A DNA stretch of 64,000 nt, from the NCBI GenBank assembly GCA_963755335.1, contig CAVWJW010000002.1, forward strand, positions 682,001 to 746,000, written 5' to 3'. The DNA is from UBA10649 sp963755335. Its GTDB lineage: Bacteria; Actinomycetota; Actinomycetes; S36-B12. The position numbers and the translations under genes were made by a program. Under the pieces are notes generated by a model. It made no database searches, was not told the DNA's origin, and saw only the letters and a program-made list of their open reading frames with translations. Of this stretch, positions 53,467-62,453 are shown piece by piece; the stretch's first letter is position 1, and the number at the start of each line of letters is the position of its first letter.

Positions 53467-54354
53467 GTGAGCTTTGGCGACCTCGACTTCGCGCTGTCCA
53501 TCGGGGGCTTCATCGCCGGGATCATCGTCGGCCTGACCGGCATGGGCGGCGCGGCCCTGGTCACCCCGATGCTCGTCCTGCTGTTCGGCATCGACCCTGC
53601 CGCGGCTGTGTCCAGCGACGTCGTCGCGTCGGCCTTCATGAAGCCGGTCGGCTCGTACGTCCACATCCGCGCGCACACCGTGCACTGGGGTCTGGTGACC
53701 TGGCTGTCCGCCGGATCGATCCCCGGCGTGCTGGTCGGCACCTTCATCTTCGCCAAGGTGCTCACGACTCCGGACGCCTCGGCCACCATCAAGACGTGGA
53801 TCGGCTGGGTGCTGCTGCTCGCCGTGACCGCCATGGTCGTCAAGGTGTTCGTCGGGCGGCGTGCGAAGGGCCTACGAGAGCAGATCACCACGATGGGCAC
53901 CGAGATGCCCATCCGCCGGGTACCGACCGTGCTGCTCGGTGCCTTCGTCGGCCTCCTCGTCGGCATGACCAGCGTCGGGTCCGGCTCACTCATCGTCACG
54001 ACGCTGCTGCTGCTCTACCCCCTGCTTCGTCCGTCGATCCTCGTCGGCACCGACCTCACGCAGGCCGTGCCGATGCTGATCGCCGGTGCGATCGCGCACG
54101 CCGGCTTCGGTGAGATCAGCGTCGCCGTCGTCGTCTCCCTCCTCATCGGCCAGATCCCCGGCGTCTGGATCGGCGCCCGCATGTCCTCCCGGTACGACGG
54201 CCACGCCCTGCGTTGGCTGCTCATGGTGGTCCTGTCAGCGACAGCCCTCAAACTGCTCGGCGTATCAAGCCTCATTGCTGGCATGATCGCTCTCGTGGGT
54301 GTCGCCGTCGTGATCGTCATGATCGTCCGGGAACGCATGCATGTCACGACGTAG
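53467..54354 (+). CDS. TauE/SafE family sulfite exporter-like permease
   Basis: 295 residues, about eight helices in two repeats. Repeat 1 contains IGGFIAGIIVGLTGMGGAALVTPML and repeat 2 contains GAFVGLLVGMTSVGSGSLIVTTLLLLYP, the paired G-x-G-G/S-G motifs of the family. Members export sulfite, sulfoacetate or similar anions. The start GTG at 53467 has a -10-like hexamer 6 bases upstream. Its end overlaps the K+ channel start by 14 bases. Confidence 0.88.
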   Translation: MSFGDLDFALSIGGFIAGIIVGLTGMGGAALVTPMLVLLFGIDPAAAVSSDVVASAFMKPVGSYVHIRAHTVHWGLVTWLSAGSIPGVLVGTFIFAKVLTTPDASATIKTWIGWVLLLAVTAMVVKVFVGRRAKGLREQITTMGTEMPIRRVPTVLLGAFVGLLVGMTSVGSGSLIVTTLLLLYPLLRPSILVGTDLTQAVPMLIAGAIAHAGFGEISVAVVVSLLIGQIPGVWIGARMSSRYDGHALRWLLMVVLSATALKLLGVSSLIAGMIALVGVAVVIVMIVRERMHVTT

Positions 54355-55405
54355 CACCACCGCCATCCCCGTCGACGACGCCGACATCTCACACCTGGTT
54401 CACTTCCCCGAACGACGCCTCGGTCCGATGCGCAGCATCCTCGTGCGCGTCGCTGTTGCCGTCACCGCACTGATCCTGACGACGGTGATCGTCTACAACG
54501 AGCAGGACTGCTACCAGGACCGCGGCGACATGAGCGGCCTGAGCTGGATCGACTCGTTCTACTACGCGACGGTGTCGCTCTCGACAACCGGCTACGGCGA
54601 CATCACTCCGGTGTGCGAGTCGGCGCGCCTGGTGAACGCGCTGGTCATCACGCCATTGCGCTTCCTGTTCCTCATCGTCCTGGTGGGCACGACCATCGAG
54701 GTCCTCACCCGTCGCACCCGCGACCAGATCCGCACGCGCCGCTGGAGGTCACACGTGAAGGACCACACGGTCATCATCGGCTACGGGGTCAAGGGCCGCG
54801 CCGCAGCGCAGGGCCTTGTCGACGCCGGCGTCGCGAAGTCGGAGATCGTCGTCGTCGCCAACGAACGGGCCATGGTGGACGAGGCGGCACGCGACGGCTA
54901 CGTCAGCGTGATCGGCGATGCCCGACGCGAGGAGATCCTCCGCGACGCCGGCGTCGACCGTGCGCTGAGCGTGGTGGTCGCGACCGACGAGGACGACACG
55001 ACGATCCTGGTGACGCTGACCGTTCGGCGCATCGCGCCGCACGCCACCATCGTGGCCGCGGCCCGAGAGTCCCTCAACGCCGACATCCTTCGCCAGTCCG
55101 GGGCCAACACCGTGATCCCGACGGCGGAGTCGGCCGGGCGTCTGATGAGCCTGTCGCTGATGTCGAGCACCGCTGGCGAGCTGATGGAGGATCTCCTCGA
55201 TTCCGGTCGGGGACTCGAGGTGCTCGAGAGGGACATCACGCGCGAGGAGCTGGGGCTGGCGCCGACGGACCTTGACGCCACCGGCCAGATCGTCTTGGCT
55301 GTTGTGCGCGGGGGAACGGCGCATCGCTTCGACACGGGCACCATCGGGCAGCTCGAGACCGGCGATCGGCTGGTCGTGATCAGGCACAACCCCCTGGAGA
55401 GGTGA
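54341..55405 (+). CDS. Two-helix potassium channel with RCK domain
   Basis: 354 residues. Helix 1 is about residues 34-52. The selectivity filter TTGYGD is at 82-87 within SLSTTGYGDITPV, and helix 2 follows. A TrkA-N (RCK) domain begins at VIIGYGVKGRAAAQGL, with GDARREEILRDAGVDRALSVVVATDEDD, and a TrkA-C-like end (ITREELGLAPTDL). It should conduct K+ gated by a ligand such as a nucleotide or c-di-AMP. ATG 54341 overlaps the TauE stop, and the next gene begins 3 bases after its stop. Confidence 0.93.
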   Translation: MSRRSTTAIPVDDADISHLVHFPERRLGPMRSILVRVAVAVTALILTTVIVYNEQDCYQDRGDMSGLSWIDSFYYATVSLSTTGYGDITPVCESARLVNALVITPLRFLFLIVLVGTTIEVLTRRTRDQIRTRRWRSHVKDHTVIIGYGVKGRAAAQGLVDAGVAKSEIVVVANERAMVDEAARDGYVSVIGDARREEILRDAGVDRALSVVVATDEDDTTILVTLTVRRIAPHATIVAAARESLNADILRQSGANTVIPTAESAGRLMSLSLMSSTAGELMEDLLDSGRGLEVLERDITREELGLAPTDLDATGQIVLAVVRGGTAHRFDTGTIGQLETGDRLVVIRHNPLER

Positions 55406-55408
55406 GCC

Positions 55409-56389
55409 ATGCACGCGATCACCATCGCCGAACCCGGTGGGCCCGAGGTCATGTGCTGGGAGAAGGTCCCGGATCCGACCCCCGCCGCCGGTGAGGTGAT
55501 CGTCGACGTCGCGGCCACGGCCGTCAATCGTGCCGACCTGCTGCAGCGTCAAGGCCACTACCCGCCCCCGCCCGGTGCGTCGCACATCCTCGGACTCGAG
55601 TGCTCGGGCACCATCTCGTCCGTCGGCGCGGCGATCGGACTCGACCGCATCGGCGAGAAGGTCACCGCACTGCTGTCCGGCGGCGGCTACGCCCAGAAGG
55701 TAGCCGTGCCGATCGGCCAGATCATGAGTGTTCCCACCGGAATCGGGCTCATCGAGGCGGCTGCGCTTCCCGAGGTCGTGTGCACGGTGTGGAGCAACCT
55801 CGACATGACGGCGAACCTCAGCGAGGGTGAGTGGCTGCTCATCCACGGCGGCGGCTCCGGCATCGGTACGGCAGCGATCCAGATCGGTCGCGCCCTCGGC
55901 GCCCGGATCGCCGTCACGGCCGGCAGCGCCCAGAAGCTCGAGCGCTGCGCGCACCTCGGCGCCGACGTCCTGATCAACTATCACGAGCAGGATTTCGTCG
56001 AGGTCCTCATGGACGAGACCAGCGGGCGCGGCGCGAACGTGATCCTCGACAACATGGGTGCGGCCTACCTCGAGCGCAACGTCCGGGCGCTGGCCCGCGA
56101 CGGCCGCCTGCTGGTCATCGGCCTGCAGGGCGGTGCGCGCGCTGAGCTCGACATCAACGCCCTTCTGCGCAAGAACGCGTCAGTGCACGCCACCTCGCTT
56201 CGTGGACGACCGGAGTCCGAGAAGGCGGCCATCTGCTCCCAGGTCGAGCGCAACGTCTGGCCATGGGTCCACGCCGGCGTCGTCCACCCGATCATCGACC
56301 GCGTCCTGCCCATGCATGATGCGGCGCAGGCGCACCAGCTTCTCGCCGATGGCTCCGTCACGGGCAAGGTCGTACTGTCGAACACGTGA
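55409..56389 (+). CDS. NAD(P)H:quinone oxidoreductase (MDR family)
   Basis: 326 residues of the zinc-free medium-chain dehydrogenase/reductase group. The N-terminus has AVNRADLLQRQGHYPPPPG, the diagnostic quinone-reductase loop. The NADPH loop is LLIHGGGSGIGTAAIQIGRAL. It reduces quinones or enals with NADPH. ATG 55409 with AGAGGTGAGC upstream. The stop overlaps the start of the GH88 gene (GTGA). Confidence 0.9.
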   Translation: MHAITIAEPGGPEVMCWEKVPDPTPAAGEVIVDVAATAVNRADLLQRQGHYPPPPGASHILGLECSGTISSVGAAIGLDRIGEKVTALLSGGGYAQKVAVPIGQIMSVPTGIGLIEAAALPEVVCTVWSNLDMTANLSEGEWLLIHGGGSGIGTAAIQIGRALGARIAVTAGSAQKLERCAHLGADVLINYHEQDFVEVLMDETSGRGANVILDNMGAAYLERNVRALARDGRLLVIGLQGGARAELDINALLRKNASVHATSLRGRPESEKAAICSQVERNVWPWVHAGVVHPIIDRVLPMHDAAQAHQLLADGSVTGKVVLSNT

Positions 56390-57573
56390 TCCGGTGCCGC
56401 CGACGTGCTGTCGTCCTCGTCGCGTCGTGCGTGCTGCTGGCCGGCTCCCCCAGTGCGGCTAGGGCCACTGCCCGGGTCGACGACCCCACCCCTGCAGCAC
56501 GCGTGTGGACCGTGGCTCGCGAGCAGCTGCTCCGGCTGAACGGCCCGACCACCCTTCCCTTCGGGTCAACGGCCGGCGGCCGATATCGCCGCACCAACGC
56601 GTACGCGTGGACGGCGGGGTTCTTCCCCGCGTCGCTGTGGCTGCTGTACGCGCATGGCAAGGATCCTGCGGTCTTGGCGGCAGCCCGCCGCTACACCGAC
56701 CTCGTGCTGCCCGTTGCCCGCTGGCGCGGCACGCACGATCTCGGCTTCATCATCGGAATGCCAGCAGCACTGGGCGCACAGTTCGATCCCGATGCCGATC
56801 GCCAGGCCCGCTACACGGCTGCGCTCTCAACCGCCGCGACGACATTGGCGGCGCGATGGAACGCCAAGGTCGGGGCGCTCAAGTCGGCCGACTACGCGGG
56901 CCGGTGGGGCGTGATCATCGACTCGGCCATGAACGCACCCATGCTGATCAGGGAAGGTCAGCGCATCGGCGATCGCCGGGGCGGTCGGCTGGCTGACATC
57001 GGCACACGGCACCTGCTGACGCTCGCCTCGCACTTCGTGCGCCCGGACGGCTCGACCTTCCATCGCCTGGCCTTCAACCCGAGGAGCGGGGCACTGATAG
57101 GTCCCCTGCCCGGGCAGGGGCTCAGCGTGTCGAGCACCTGGGCGCGCGGACAGGCGTGGGCGATCGACGGCTTCGCGCAGGGCTACGCGCTGACCAGGGA
57201 TCCCCGCCTGCTTCTCGCGGCACGACGCACGGCCGACTTCTGGATCTCCCGCGTGCCCTCCGACATCGTCCCGCCCTGGGACCTCGACGTCACCAAGCCG
57301 AACGCCCCGCGCGACTCGTCCGCGGCCGCGATCGCCAGCGACGGCCTCCTCACCCTCGCGTTGGTCGAGGAGGATCCCACTCGAGCCGTCACCTACCGGA
57401 CCTATGCGCAGACGCTGCTCGCCACTTTGGAGAACCCGCCGTGGGTCAGTGCGTCGACCGGGGACCGCGGCGTCCTGCAGCGACAGGCCTACTCCGTGGC
57501 GATCGACCCTCGCGAAGGCACCTACGTCTGGGGAGACGCCTTCCTGCTCAAGGCGCTGTCATTCAGCGGATAG
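56386..57573 (+). CDS. Secreted glycoside hydrolase family 88 protein
   Basis: 395 residues with a signal peptide (RRRAVVLVASCVLLAGSPSAARA). The (alpha/alpha)6 barrel is shown by NAYAWTAGFFPASLWLLYAHG, GFIIGMPAALGAQF, GVIIDSAMNAPMLI (catalytic Asp) and VSSTWARGQAWAIDGFAQGYA, all typical of unsaturated glucuronyl hydrolases, then PPWDLDVTKPNAPRDSSAAAIA. It would hydrate and cleave unsaturated uronic acids made by lyases. GTG 56386 overlaps the previous stop. Its end overlaps the convergent acetyltransferase gene by 52 bases. Confidence 0.88.
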   Translation: MIRCRRRAVVLVASCVLLAGSPSAARATARVDDPTPAARVWTVAREQLLRLNGPTTLPFGSTAGGRYRRTNAYAWTAGFFPASLWLLYAHGKDPAVLAAARRYTDLVLPVARWRGTHDLGFIIGMPAALGAQFDPDADRQARYTAALSTAATTLAARWNAKVGALKSADYAGRWGVIIDSAMNAPMLIREGQRIGDRRGGRLADIGTRHLLTLASHFVRPDGSTFHRLAFNPRSGALIGPLPGQGLSVSSTWARGQAWAIDGFAQGYALTRDPRLLLAARRTADFWISRVPSDIVPPWDLDVTKPNAPRDSSAAAIASDGLLTLALVEEDPTRAVTYRTYAQTLLATLENPPWVSASTGDRGVLQRQAYSVAIDPREGTYVWGDAFLLKALSFSG

Positions 57574-58557
57574 CAGTACACGTCGAACTCCTGGCTCGTG
57601 CGATAGCCGACGGACTCGTAGAGCGCCGTCGCACCCGTGGTGTTCGCCCCGTCGACGTGCAGGGCTATCGCTGTCCGGCCGCGCTGCACGGCATCGACCG
57701 CGGCGCAGCGCAGCAGCCAGGTGCCGATGCCGTGCCCGCGTGCGTCCGGCAGGACGCCGAGGGCGCGCACGTAGCCCTCGTCGAGTTCGATCATCGAGTC
57801 GTCGACGATGCACATGCCGACCGGGCGGCCGTCGAGCTCAGCGATCCACCAGCCGTCCTCACGGGTGCCGGGCGCCGAACGGTTCCGCGCCATCCAGCTC
57901 TCGAACGTCTCGTCGTCCTGATGACCGAAGTGCTCCGCGAACGACTCCTCGAAGAGGCGGAAGAGAGTGCGCTCTGCCGCCGGCCCTGTGGCGAGCCGGC
58001 GCGTCACGCCCGTGGGCGCCGGTGGCTCGACCGGCGGTACTCCGTCCAGCGGGCAGCTCATCCGCCAGAACCTGCGGATCGGCCGAAAGCCCAGGTCACG
58101 GATGACCGCGGAGTAGCCCACGTCAGGAACGAACGCGGCGGTCGAGCGCCTGCCAGAACGACGGCGAGAGCTCGAAGGGATCAGCGTCGTCAGCACGCAC
58201 CGCCTCGGCATCGTGCGCCGCGACCTCAGCGGAGGCGGCGAGCCCGACGGTCAGGAGCGCGCGCTGGAGGTCGCCGGTACGGGCACCGATCGCGTAGGCG
58301 TCCAGGAAGACCTCGCGCGCCTCGCGGTTCAGCTCGGCGGCGAGCAGGCCCATCGGCTGACCGCCGACGTCGGCGAAACGGTGCTGCTCGCGCCACGCCC
58401 GCGGACCGGTGAGCTGCGAGGACACCGACTCGAGGGTCGAGTCCGTCCAGCCGATGGCAGCGAGCTCGCACTGCCGAACGATCTCGACGGCGACCGCCTG
58501 ATCGGCCGGGGAGTCAGCGTCGACGGGCCGGAGCCCGATCCCGCCGCTGGCTGACAC
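57522..58557 (-). CDS. Tandem GNAT acetyltransferase (frameshifted)
   Basis: About 345 residues after repair, two GNAT domains as in mycothiol synthase MshD or related actinobacterial acetyltransferases. The N-terminal half reads GIGLRPVDADSPADQAV through FELSPSFWQALDRR. One base is extra near 58130, after which AAFVPDVGYSAVIRDLGF continues. The second domain is the canonical one: EGYVRALGVLPDARGHGIGTWLL (acetyl-CoA loop R-x-x-G-I-G) and NTTGATALYESVGYR. The start GTG 58557 has GAGGA 7 bases upstream and follows the SET gene by 13 bases. Substrate unknown. Confidence 0.75.
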
Positions 58558-58570
58558 GATGCCGTCCTCG

Positions 58571-59074
58571 CTACATCGTCGGCAGGGCCGCGATGCGCTT
58601 GTTGAGGTACGGCGAGAACCAGCCGTCGTACTTCGCCTGCAGTACCGGGTCGCGCCAGTCGGCACCGGTGACGATCTGACGGCAGGTCGGCTGGCCGCAC
58701 ATGCACGAGAACTCGTCATAGTCGCTCGCGTCGCACATGGCGTAGTCGAAGGTGATCTCCTCGCCGACGGCGATGTCGCGCATGGCTACCAACAATGCCG
58801 ACCCTTGCAGTCCGGAGTTGGGGTCGCAGGAGTGGTTGAGCATGTCGCCCGGCTCGGGCGTCTCGTCGGAGACAAGGTAGAGGTCCTCGTCGACCTGGAT
58901 CGAGCGCGACTGACGATCATGCGACATCTCCGCCAGCGTTGCGCGGGACACGACCCAGCCGCCGAACGCCGCCACCGTCTCGCCGGCACCGATCGGCTCG
59001 ATCGCGAACGAGCCCCAACCCTTGTCCCCCGCCGGACGCGCCTGTGCCTTGGGCGTCAGCCAGTTGTAGTCCAC
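58571..59074 (-). CDS. SET-domain protein (lysine methyltransferase-like)
   Basis: 167 residues. It has the SET order: KGWGSFAIEPIGAGETVAAFGG (SAM-binding start), MLNHSCDPNSGLQG (N-H-S-C core), IAVGEEITFDYAMCD (E-E-I-T-F-D-Y) and a post-SET-like zinc motif C-M-C-G-x-x-x-C (FSCMCGQPTCRQIV). It should transfer methyl from SAM to a protein lysine. Start GTG 59074 with AGAGGGG upstream. Bacterial SET proteins are sporadic and targets are unknown; the complete motifs argue for activity. Confidence 0.85.
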   Translation of the reverse strand: MDYNWLTPKAQARPAGDKGWGSFAIEPIGAGETVAAFGGWVVSRATLAEMSHDRQSRSIQVDEDLYLVSDETPEPGDMLNHSCDPNSGLQGSALLVAMRDIAVGEEITFDYAMCDASDYDEFSCMCGQPTCRQIVTGADWRDPVLQAKYDGWFSPYLNKRIAALPTM

Positions 59075-59170
59075 TCGACAGCATCCCCTCTGCTCGCACC
59101 CGTCGGCACGGGCAAATCGACCGAAAGTCTGCCACACGAAGGTGACCGGGAACGAATGCGGCGAGGGTCC

Positions 59171-59176
59171 TAGGCT
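59171..59176 (+). promoter_or_regulatory. Putative -10 element for leaderless serS mRNA
   Basis: TAGGCT ends 6 bases before the serS GTG at 59183 and no ribosome site is seen. Confidence 0.4.
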
Positions 59177-59182
59177 TGCGAC

Positions 59183-60499
59183 GTGATCGACCCCAGCATC
59201 CTGCGCACCGACCCTGACCGCCTCCGCGAATCCCAGCGACGGCGCGGTGAGGACGTTGCGCTCGTGGACGAGCTGATCGCCGCCGACATCGACAAGCGCC
59301 AATCGCAGCAGCGCTTCGACGAGCTGCGCAACCAGCAGAAGCTCCTGGGCAAGCAGATCGGCCCGCTGCAGGGTGCTGTGAAGAAGGCCGTCGACGACGC
59401 GGTACGCGCCTCGGCGCAGGCCGAGGTCGATCAGCTCATGACGCAGGCCACGGCACTGTCGGAGCAGGTCAAGGACGCCGAGAAGGCCGCCGCTGCCGCA
59501 GGCGAGACCGTCGACGCGCTCTGGCTCCGCGTATCGAACCTCGTCAGCCTCGAGTCCCCGGTGGGCGGCGAGGAGGACTTCGAGGTGCTGGAGCTCGTCG
59601 GGACCCCGCGCGACTTCGCCGCCGAGGGTTTCGCCCCCCGCGACCACCTCGAGCTGGGCGAGCTGCTCGGTGCGATCGACATGGAGCGCGGCGCCAAGGT
59701 GTCCGGCTCCCGGTTCTTCTACCTCACCGGCCCCGGCGCACTGCTCGAGATCGCGCTGCTCAACCTCGCCATGGCGCAGGCGACCGCGCACGGACTCACC
59801 CCGATGATCACGCCGAGCCTGGTCCTGCCGTCAGCCATGGAGGGCACCGGCTTCCTCGGCCAGGCGGCCGAGAACGTCTACCGCGTCGAGGCCGACGACA
59901 TGTACCTCATCGGCACGTCAGAGGTCGCCCTCGCGGCGTACCACGCCGACGAGATCATCGACGCCGATGCGCTGCCCCTTCGCTACGCCGGCTGGTCGTC
60001 GTGCTACCGGCGCGAGGCCGGCTCGTACGGCAAGGACACCCGCGGCATCATCCGCGTGCACCAGTTCGACAAGGTCGAGATGTTCGTCTTCTGCCGGCCC
60101 GAGGACGCGGAGGCCGAGCATGCGCAGCTGCTCGCCTGGGAGCGCGAGTTCGTCGACTCCCTGGAGATCCCGTACCGGGTGATCGACGTCGCGACGGGCG
60201 ACCTCGGCTCGAGCGCGGCCCGCAAGTTCGACATGGAGGCCTGGATCCCGACGCAGGGGACCTATCGGGAGATCACGTCGACGTCCAACACCACCGAGTT
60301 CCAGGCCCGCCGGCTGCGCATCCGCATGCGCGACGGCGACCAGACGCGACCGCTCGCGACGCTGAACGGGACCCTGTGCGCGATGCCGCGGATCATCGTC
60401 GCGCTCCTCGAGAACCATCAGCAGGCCGACGGCAGCGTGCGGATTCCCGCTGCGCTGCAGCCGTTCCTAGGCGGTCGCACCGAGATTCCGGTCCGATGA
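59183..60499 (+). CDS. serS: Seryl-tRNA synthetase
   Basis: 438 residues, full length. The N-terminal coiled-coil arm spans about residues 30-110 (RQSQQRFDELRNQQKLLGKQ onward). Class II motif 2 is SSCYRREAGSYGKDTRG and motif 3 is near the end, with ITSTSNTTEFQARRLRIR before it. It charges tRNA-Ser, two genes for which are in this window (26925, 40647). GTG 59183 is the start by homology (IDPSILRTDPDRLRES). Its stop overlaps the HAD gene start. Confidence 0.97.
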   Translation: MIDPSILRTDPDRLRESQRRRGEDVALVDELIAADIDKRQSQQRFDELRNQQKLLGKQIGPLQGAVKKAVDDAVRASAQAEVDQLMTQATALSEQVKDAEKAAAAAGETVDALWLRVSNLVSLESPVGGEEDFEVLELVGTPRDFAAEGFAPRDHLELGELLGAIDMERGAKVSGSRFFYLTGPGALLEIALLNLAMAQATAHGLTPMITPSLVLPSAMEGTGFLGQAAENVYRVEADDMYLIGTSEVALAAYHADEIIDADALPLRYAGWSSCYRREAGSYGKDTRGIIRVHQFDKVEMFVFCRPEDAEAEHAQLLAWEREFVDSLEIPYRVIDVATGDLGSSAARKFDMEAWIPTQGTYREITSTSNTTEFQARRLRIRMRDGDQTRPLATLNGTLCAMPRIIVALLENHQQADGSVRIPAALQPFLGGRTEIPVR

Positions 60500-61302
60500 A
60501 GCCCACCCCTCGCATCCCCGAGGGCTTCGTTCCCGAGCTGATCGCCGTCGACGTCGACGACACCCTCGTCGATCACCGCAGTGGAGTGTCCGAGCGCGTG
60601 GTCGAGTCGATCGCGCGAGTGCGGGCTGCGGGTATCGCGGTGACGATCGCCACCGGTCGCACGCCGTCCACGACGATCCCGGTGGCGCAGGCAGCCGGCA
60701 TCGGCGGCCTGATCGTGTGCAGCAACGGCGCACTGCTCGTGGACTCTGACGACGAGTCGACTGTCGAGGCGCGAACGTTCGATCCGCGCCCGGTCCTCGA
60801 CGAGCTCATCGTGCACGTGCCGAACGCGATCTTCGCGGTCGAGAACTCGGCCGGGATGTTCCGCACGACCCGCATGTTCACGACCGGTCCGCTGGCGATG
60901 TCCGTCCGGGAGGTCACCTTCGAGCAGCTCTTCGACGAGCCGATCGTCCGCCTTGTCGTGCGCAGCGAGGAGCACCTCGAGCAGGGCTTCGGCCCCATCG
61001 TCGAGAAGCTCGGCTACCAGTCGGTGATCTACGGAGTCGCCGACGTCGCGTGGCTCGACATCGGGCCCAAGGGCGTCAACAAGGCGACCATGCTTGACCG
61101 ACTGTGCGCGGTGCGCGGCTTCGATCCCGCACGGACCATCGCCATCGGGGACTCATGGAACGACATGTCGATGCTCGCCTGGGCCGGGCTCGGCGTGGCG
61201 ATGGACACCGCGCCCCCGGCCGTCAAGGACGTCGCCGACACGGTGACGAGCGGGACACCCGGCGAGGGCGTCGCCGACGTGCTCGACGCCCTGCTCCTCT
61301 AG
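60496..61302 (+). CDS. HAD family hydrolase (Cof-type phosphatase)
   Basis: 268 residues. HAD motif I is IAVDVDDTLVDH (two Asp), motif II IATGRTPST, then the C2 cap, motif III Lys in GPKGVNKATML, and motif IV IAIGDSWNDMSML. The Cof subfamily dephosphorylates sugar phosphates or FMN/PLP-like compounds. ATG 60496 overlaps the serS stop (ATGA); the serS-HAD pair is common in actinobacteria. Confidence 0.92.
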   Translation: MKPTPRIPEGFVPELIAVDVDDTLVDHRSGVSERVVESIARVRAAGIAVTIATGRTPSTTIPVAQAAGIGGLIVCSNGALLVDSDDESTVEARTFDPRPVLDELIVHVPNAIFAVENSAGMFRTTRMFTTGPLAMSVREVTFEQLFDEPIVRLVVRSEEHLEQGFGPIVEKLGYQSVIYGVADVAWLDIGPKGVNKATMLDRLCAVRGFDPARTIAIGDSWNDMSMLAWAGLGVAMDTAPPAVKDVADTVTSGTPGEGVADVLDALLL

Positions 61303-61535
61303 CGCGGGTGCTCCTGCCATTAACTCTGGGCCTCTCGTGCTGGGCCCCTGCGGCTCGTCACTCCCTGCGGCTGGCCACTCCGCGGCTGGCCACTCCCTGC
61401 GGCTGGCCACTCCCTGCTGCGTCACTGGTGGCTGCGCCTGCGGCAGTTGTGGCACGACCTGCGTCAGTCGTGGCTGGACAAACCAGACGCGAAGCACCGG
61501 ACGCGAAGCAGCCACGAGTGACGCAGACCGCGGGG
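61303..61535. other. Convergent intergenic region with short repeats
   Basis: The gap between the HAD stop and the rfbD stop holds no convincing gene. It contains a 17-base unit CACTCCCTGCGGCTGGC in near-perfect tandem (61359-61416) and a second pair GACGCGAAGCACCG/GACGCGAAGCAGCC near 61480-61515. It may serve in termination. Confidence 0.5.
61359..61416. repeat. Short tandem repeat of CACTCCCTGCGGCTGGC
   Basis: Units at 61359-61375 (17 bases), 61376-61390 (15, lacking CT), 61391-61407 (17) and a 9-base partial at 61408-61416. Confidence 0.75.
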
Positions 61536-62399
61536 CTAAGCGGTCCCGATCCCATCGGCGAAGGCGTCGGTGAGCGCCTCCTGCCAGCTTCGCATGGGCG
61601 GCAGGCCAGCCCTCGTCCAGGCGTCGTGACCGAGCACGGAGTACGCCGGTCGAGGCGCCGGCCTGACGAAGTCGGCCGAGGTCGTCGGCAGGACGCGCGC
61701 CGGATCCGCGCCGGCCAAGGAGTAGATCTCGCGGGTGAAGTCGTACCACGTGGTCTCGCCTGAGTTCGTGCCGTGGAACGTCCCGGGCTCGGGGTGCCGT
61801 TCCATCAGCAGGGAGATCTGACGGGCCAGGTCGCGCGAGTACGTCGGCTGCCCCCGCTGGTCGTCGACGACCGACACCGTCTCCCGCTCCTTCTCGAGCT
61901 TCAGCATCGTCTTGACGAAGTTCGTGCCATGGCAGCCGTAGAGCCACGCGGTGCGGATGAGGTAGTGGGACTCGGGGAGGAGCTCCTGGACGGACCGCTC
62001 GCCGGCGAGCTTCGTGCGCCCGTAGGCCGTCGCCGGCGAGGGCGCCGCGTCCTCCGCGTAGGGCGCCGTCGCATTGCCGTCGAACACGTAGTCCGTCGAC
62101 ACGTGGACCAGCCACGCTGATGCCTTGCGACACTCCTGGGCGATCACTCGCGGACCGAGGCCGTTCACCCGCAGGGCATCCTCCTCGTGCGTCTCCGCAG
62201 CGTCGACCGCCGTCCACGCCGCGCAGTTGATCACGAAGTCGGGGTCGAAGCCGCCGAAGACGAGGTCCACCGACTGCGGGTCGGTGATGTCGATGTCGGG
62301 CAGGTCGAGACCGAGGACGGCCAGTCCGTGGTGCTCATTGAGCACGTCGACGAGGTCGGTGCCGAGCTGGCCGTTGCTGCCGATCACGAGGACCCGCAT
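61536..62399 (-). CDS. rfbD: dTDP-4-dehydrorhamnose reductase
   Basis: 287 residues, short-chain reductase. RVLVIGSNGQLGTDLVDVL is the NADPH loop, VHVSTDYVFDGNATAPYAED the Thr/Asp active region, and AYGRTKLAGERSV holds the catalytic Tyr-x-x-x-Lys. FHGTNSGETTWYDFTREI is typical of RmlD. It makes dTDP-L-rhamnose for cell-wall polysaccharide. Start ATG 62399. It follows rfbB on the minus strand after 54 bases. Confidence 0.94.
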   Translation of the reverse strand: MRVLVIGSNGQLGTDLVDVLNEHHGLAVLGLDLPDIDITDPQSVDLVFGGFDPDFVINCAAWTAVDAAETHEEDALRVNGLGPRVIAQECRKASAWLVHVSTDYVFDGNATAPYAEDAAPSPATAYGRTKLAGERSVQELLPESHYLIRTAWLYGCHGTNFVKTMLKLEKERETVSVVDDQRGQPTYSRDLARQISLLMERHPEPGTFHGTNSGETTWYDFTREIYSLAGADPARVLPTTSADFVRPAPRPAYSVLGHDAWTRAGLPPMRSWQEALTDAFADGIGTA

Positions 62400-62453
62400 G
62401 CGCGTCGCCTTTCGCCGTCTGCCCCTCACGCCACCCGCTCTCGGGCGGCGCGG

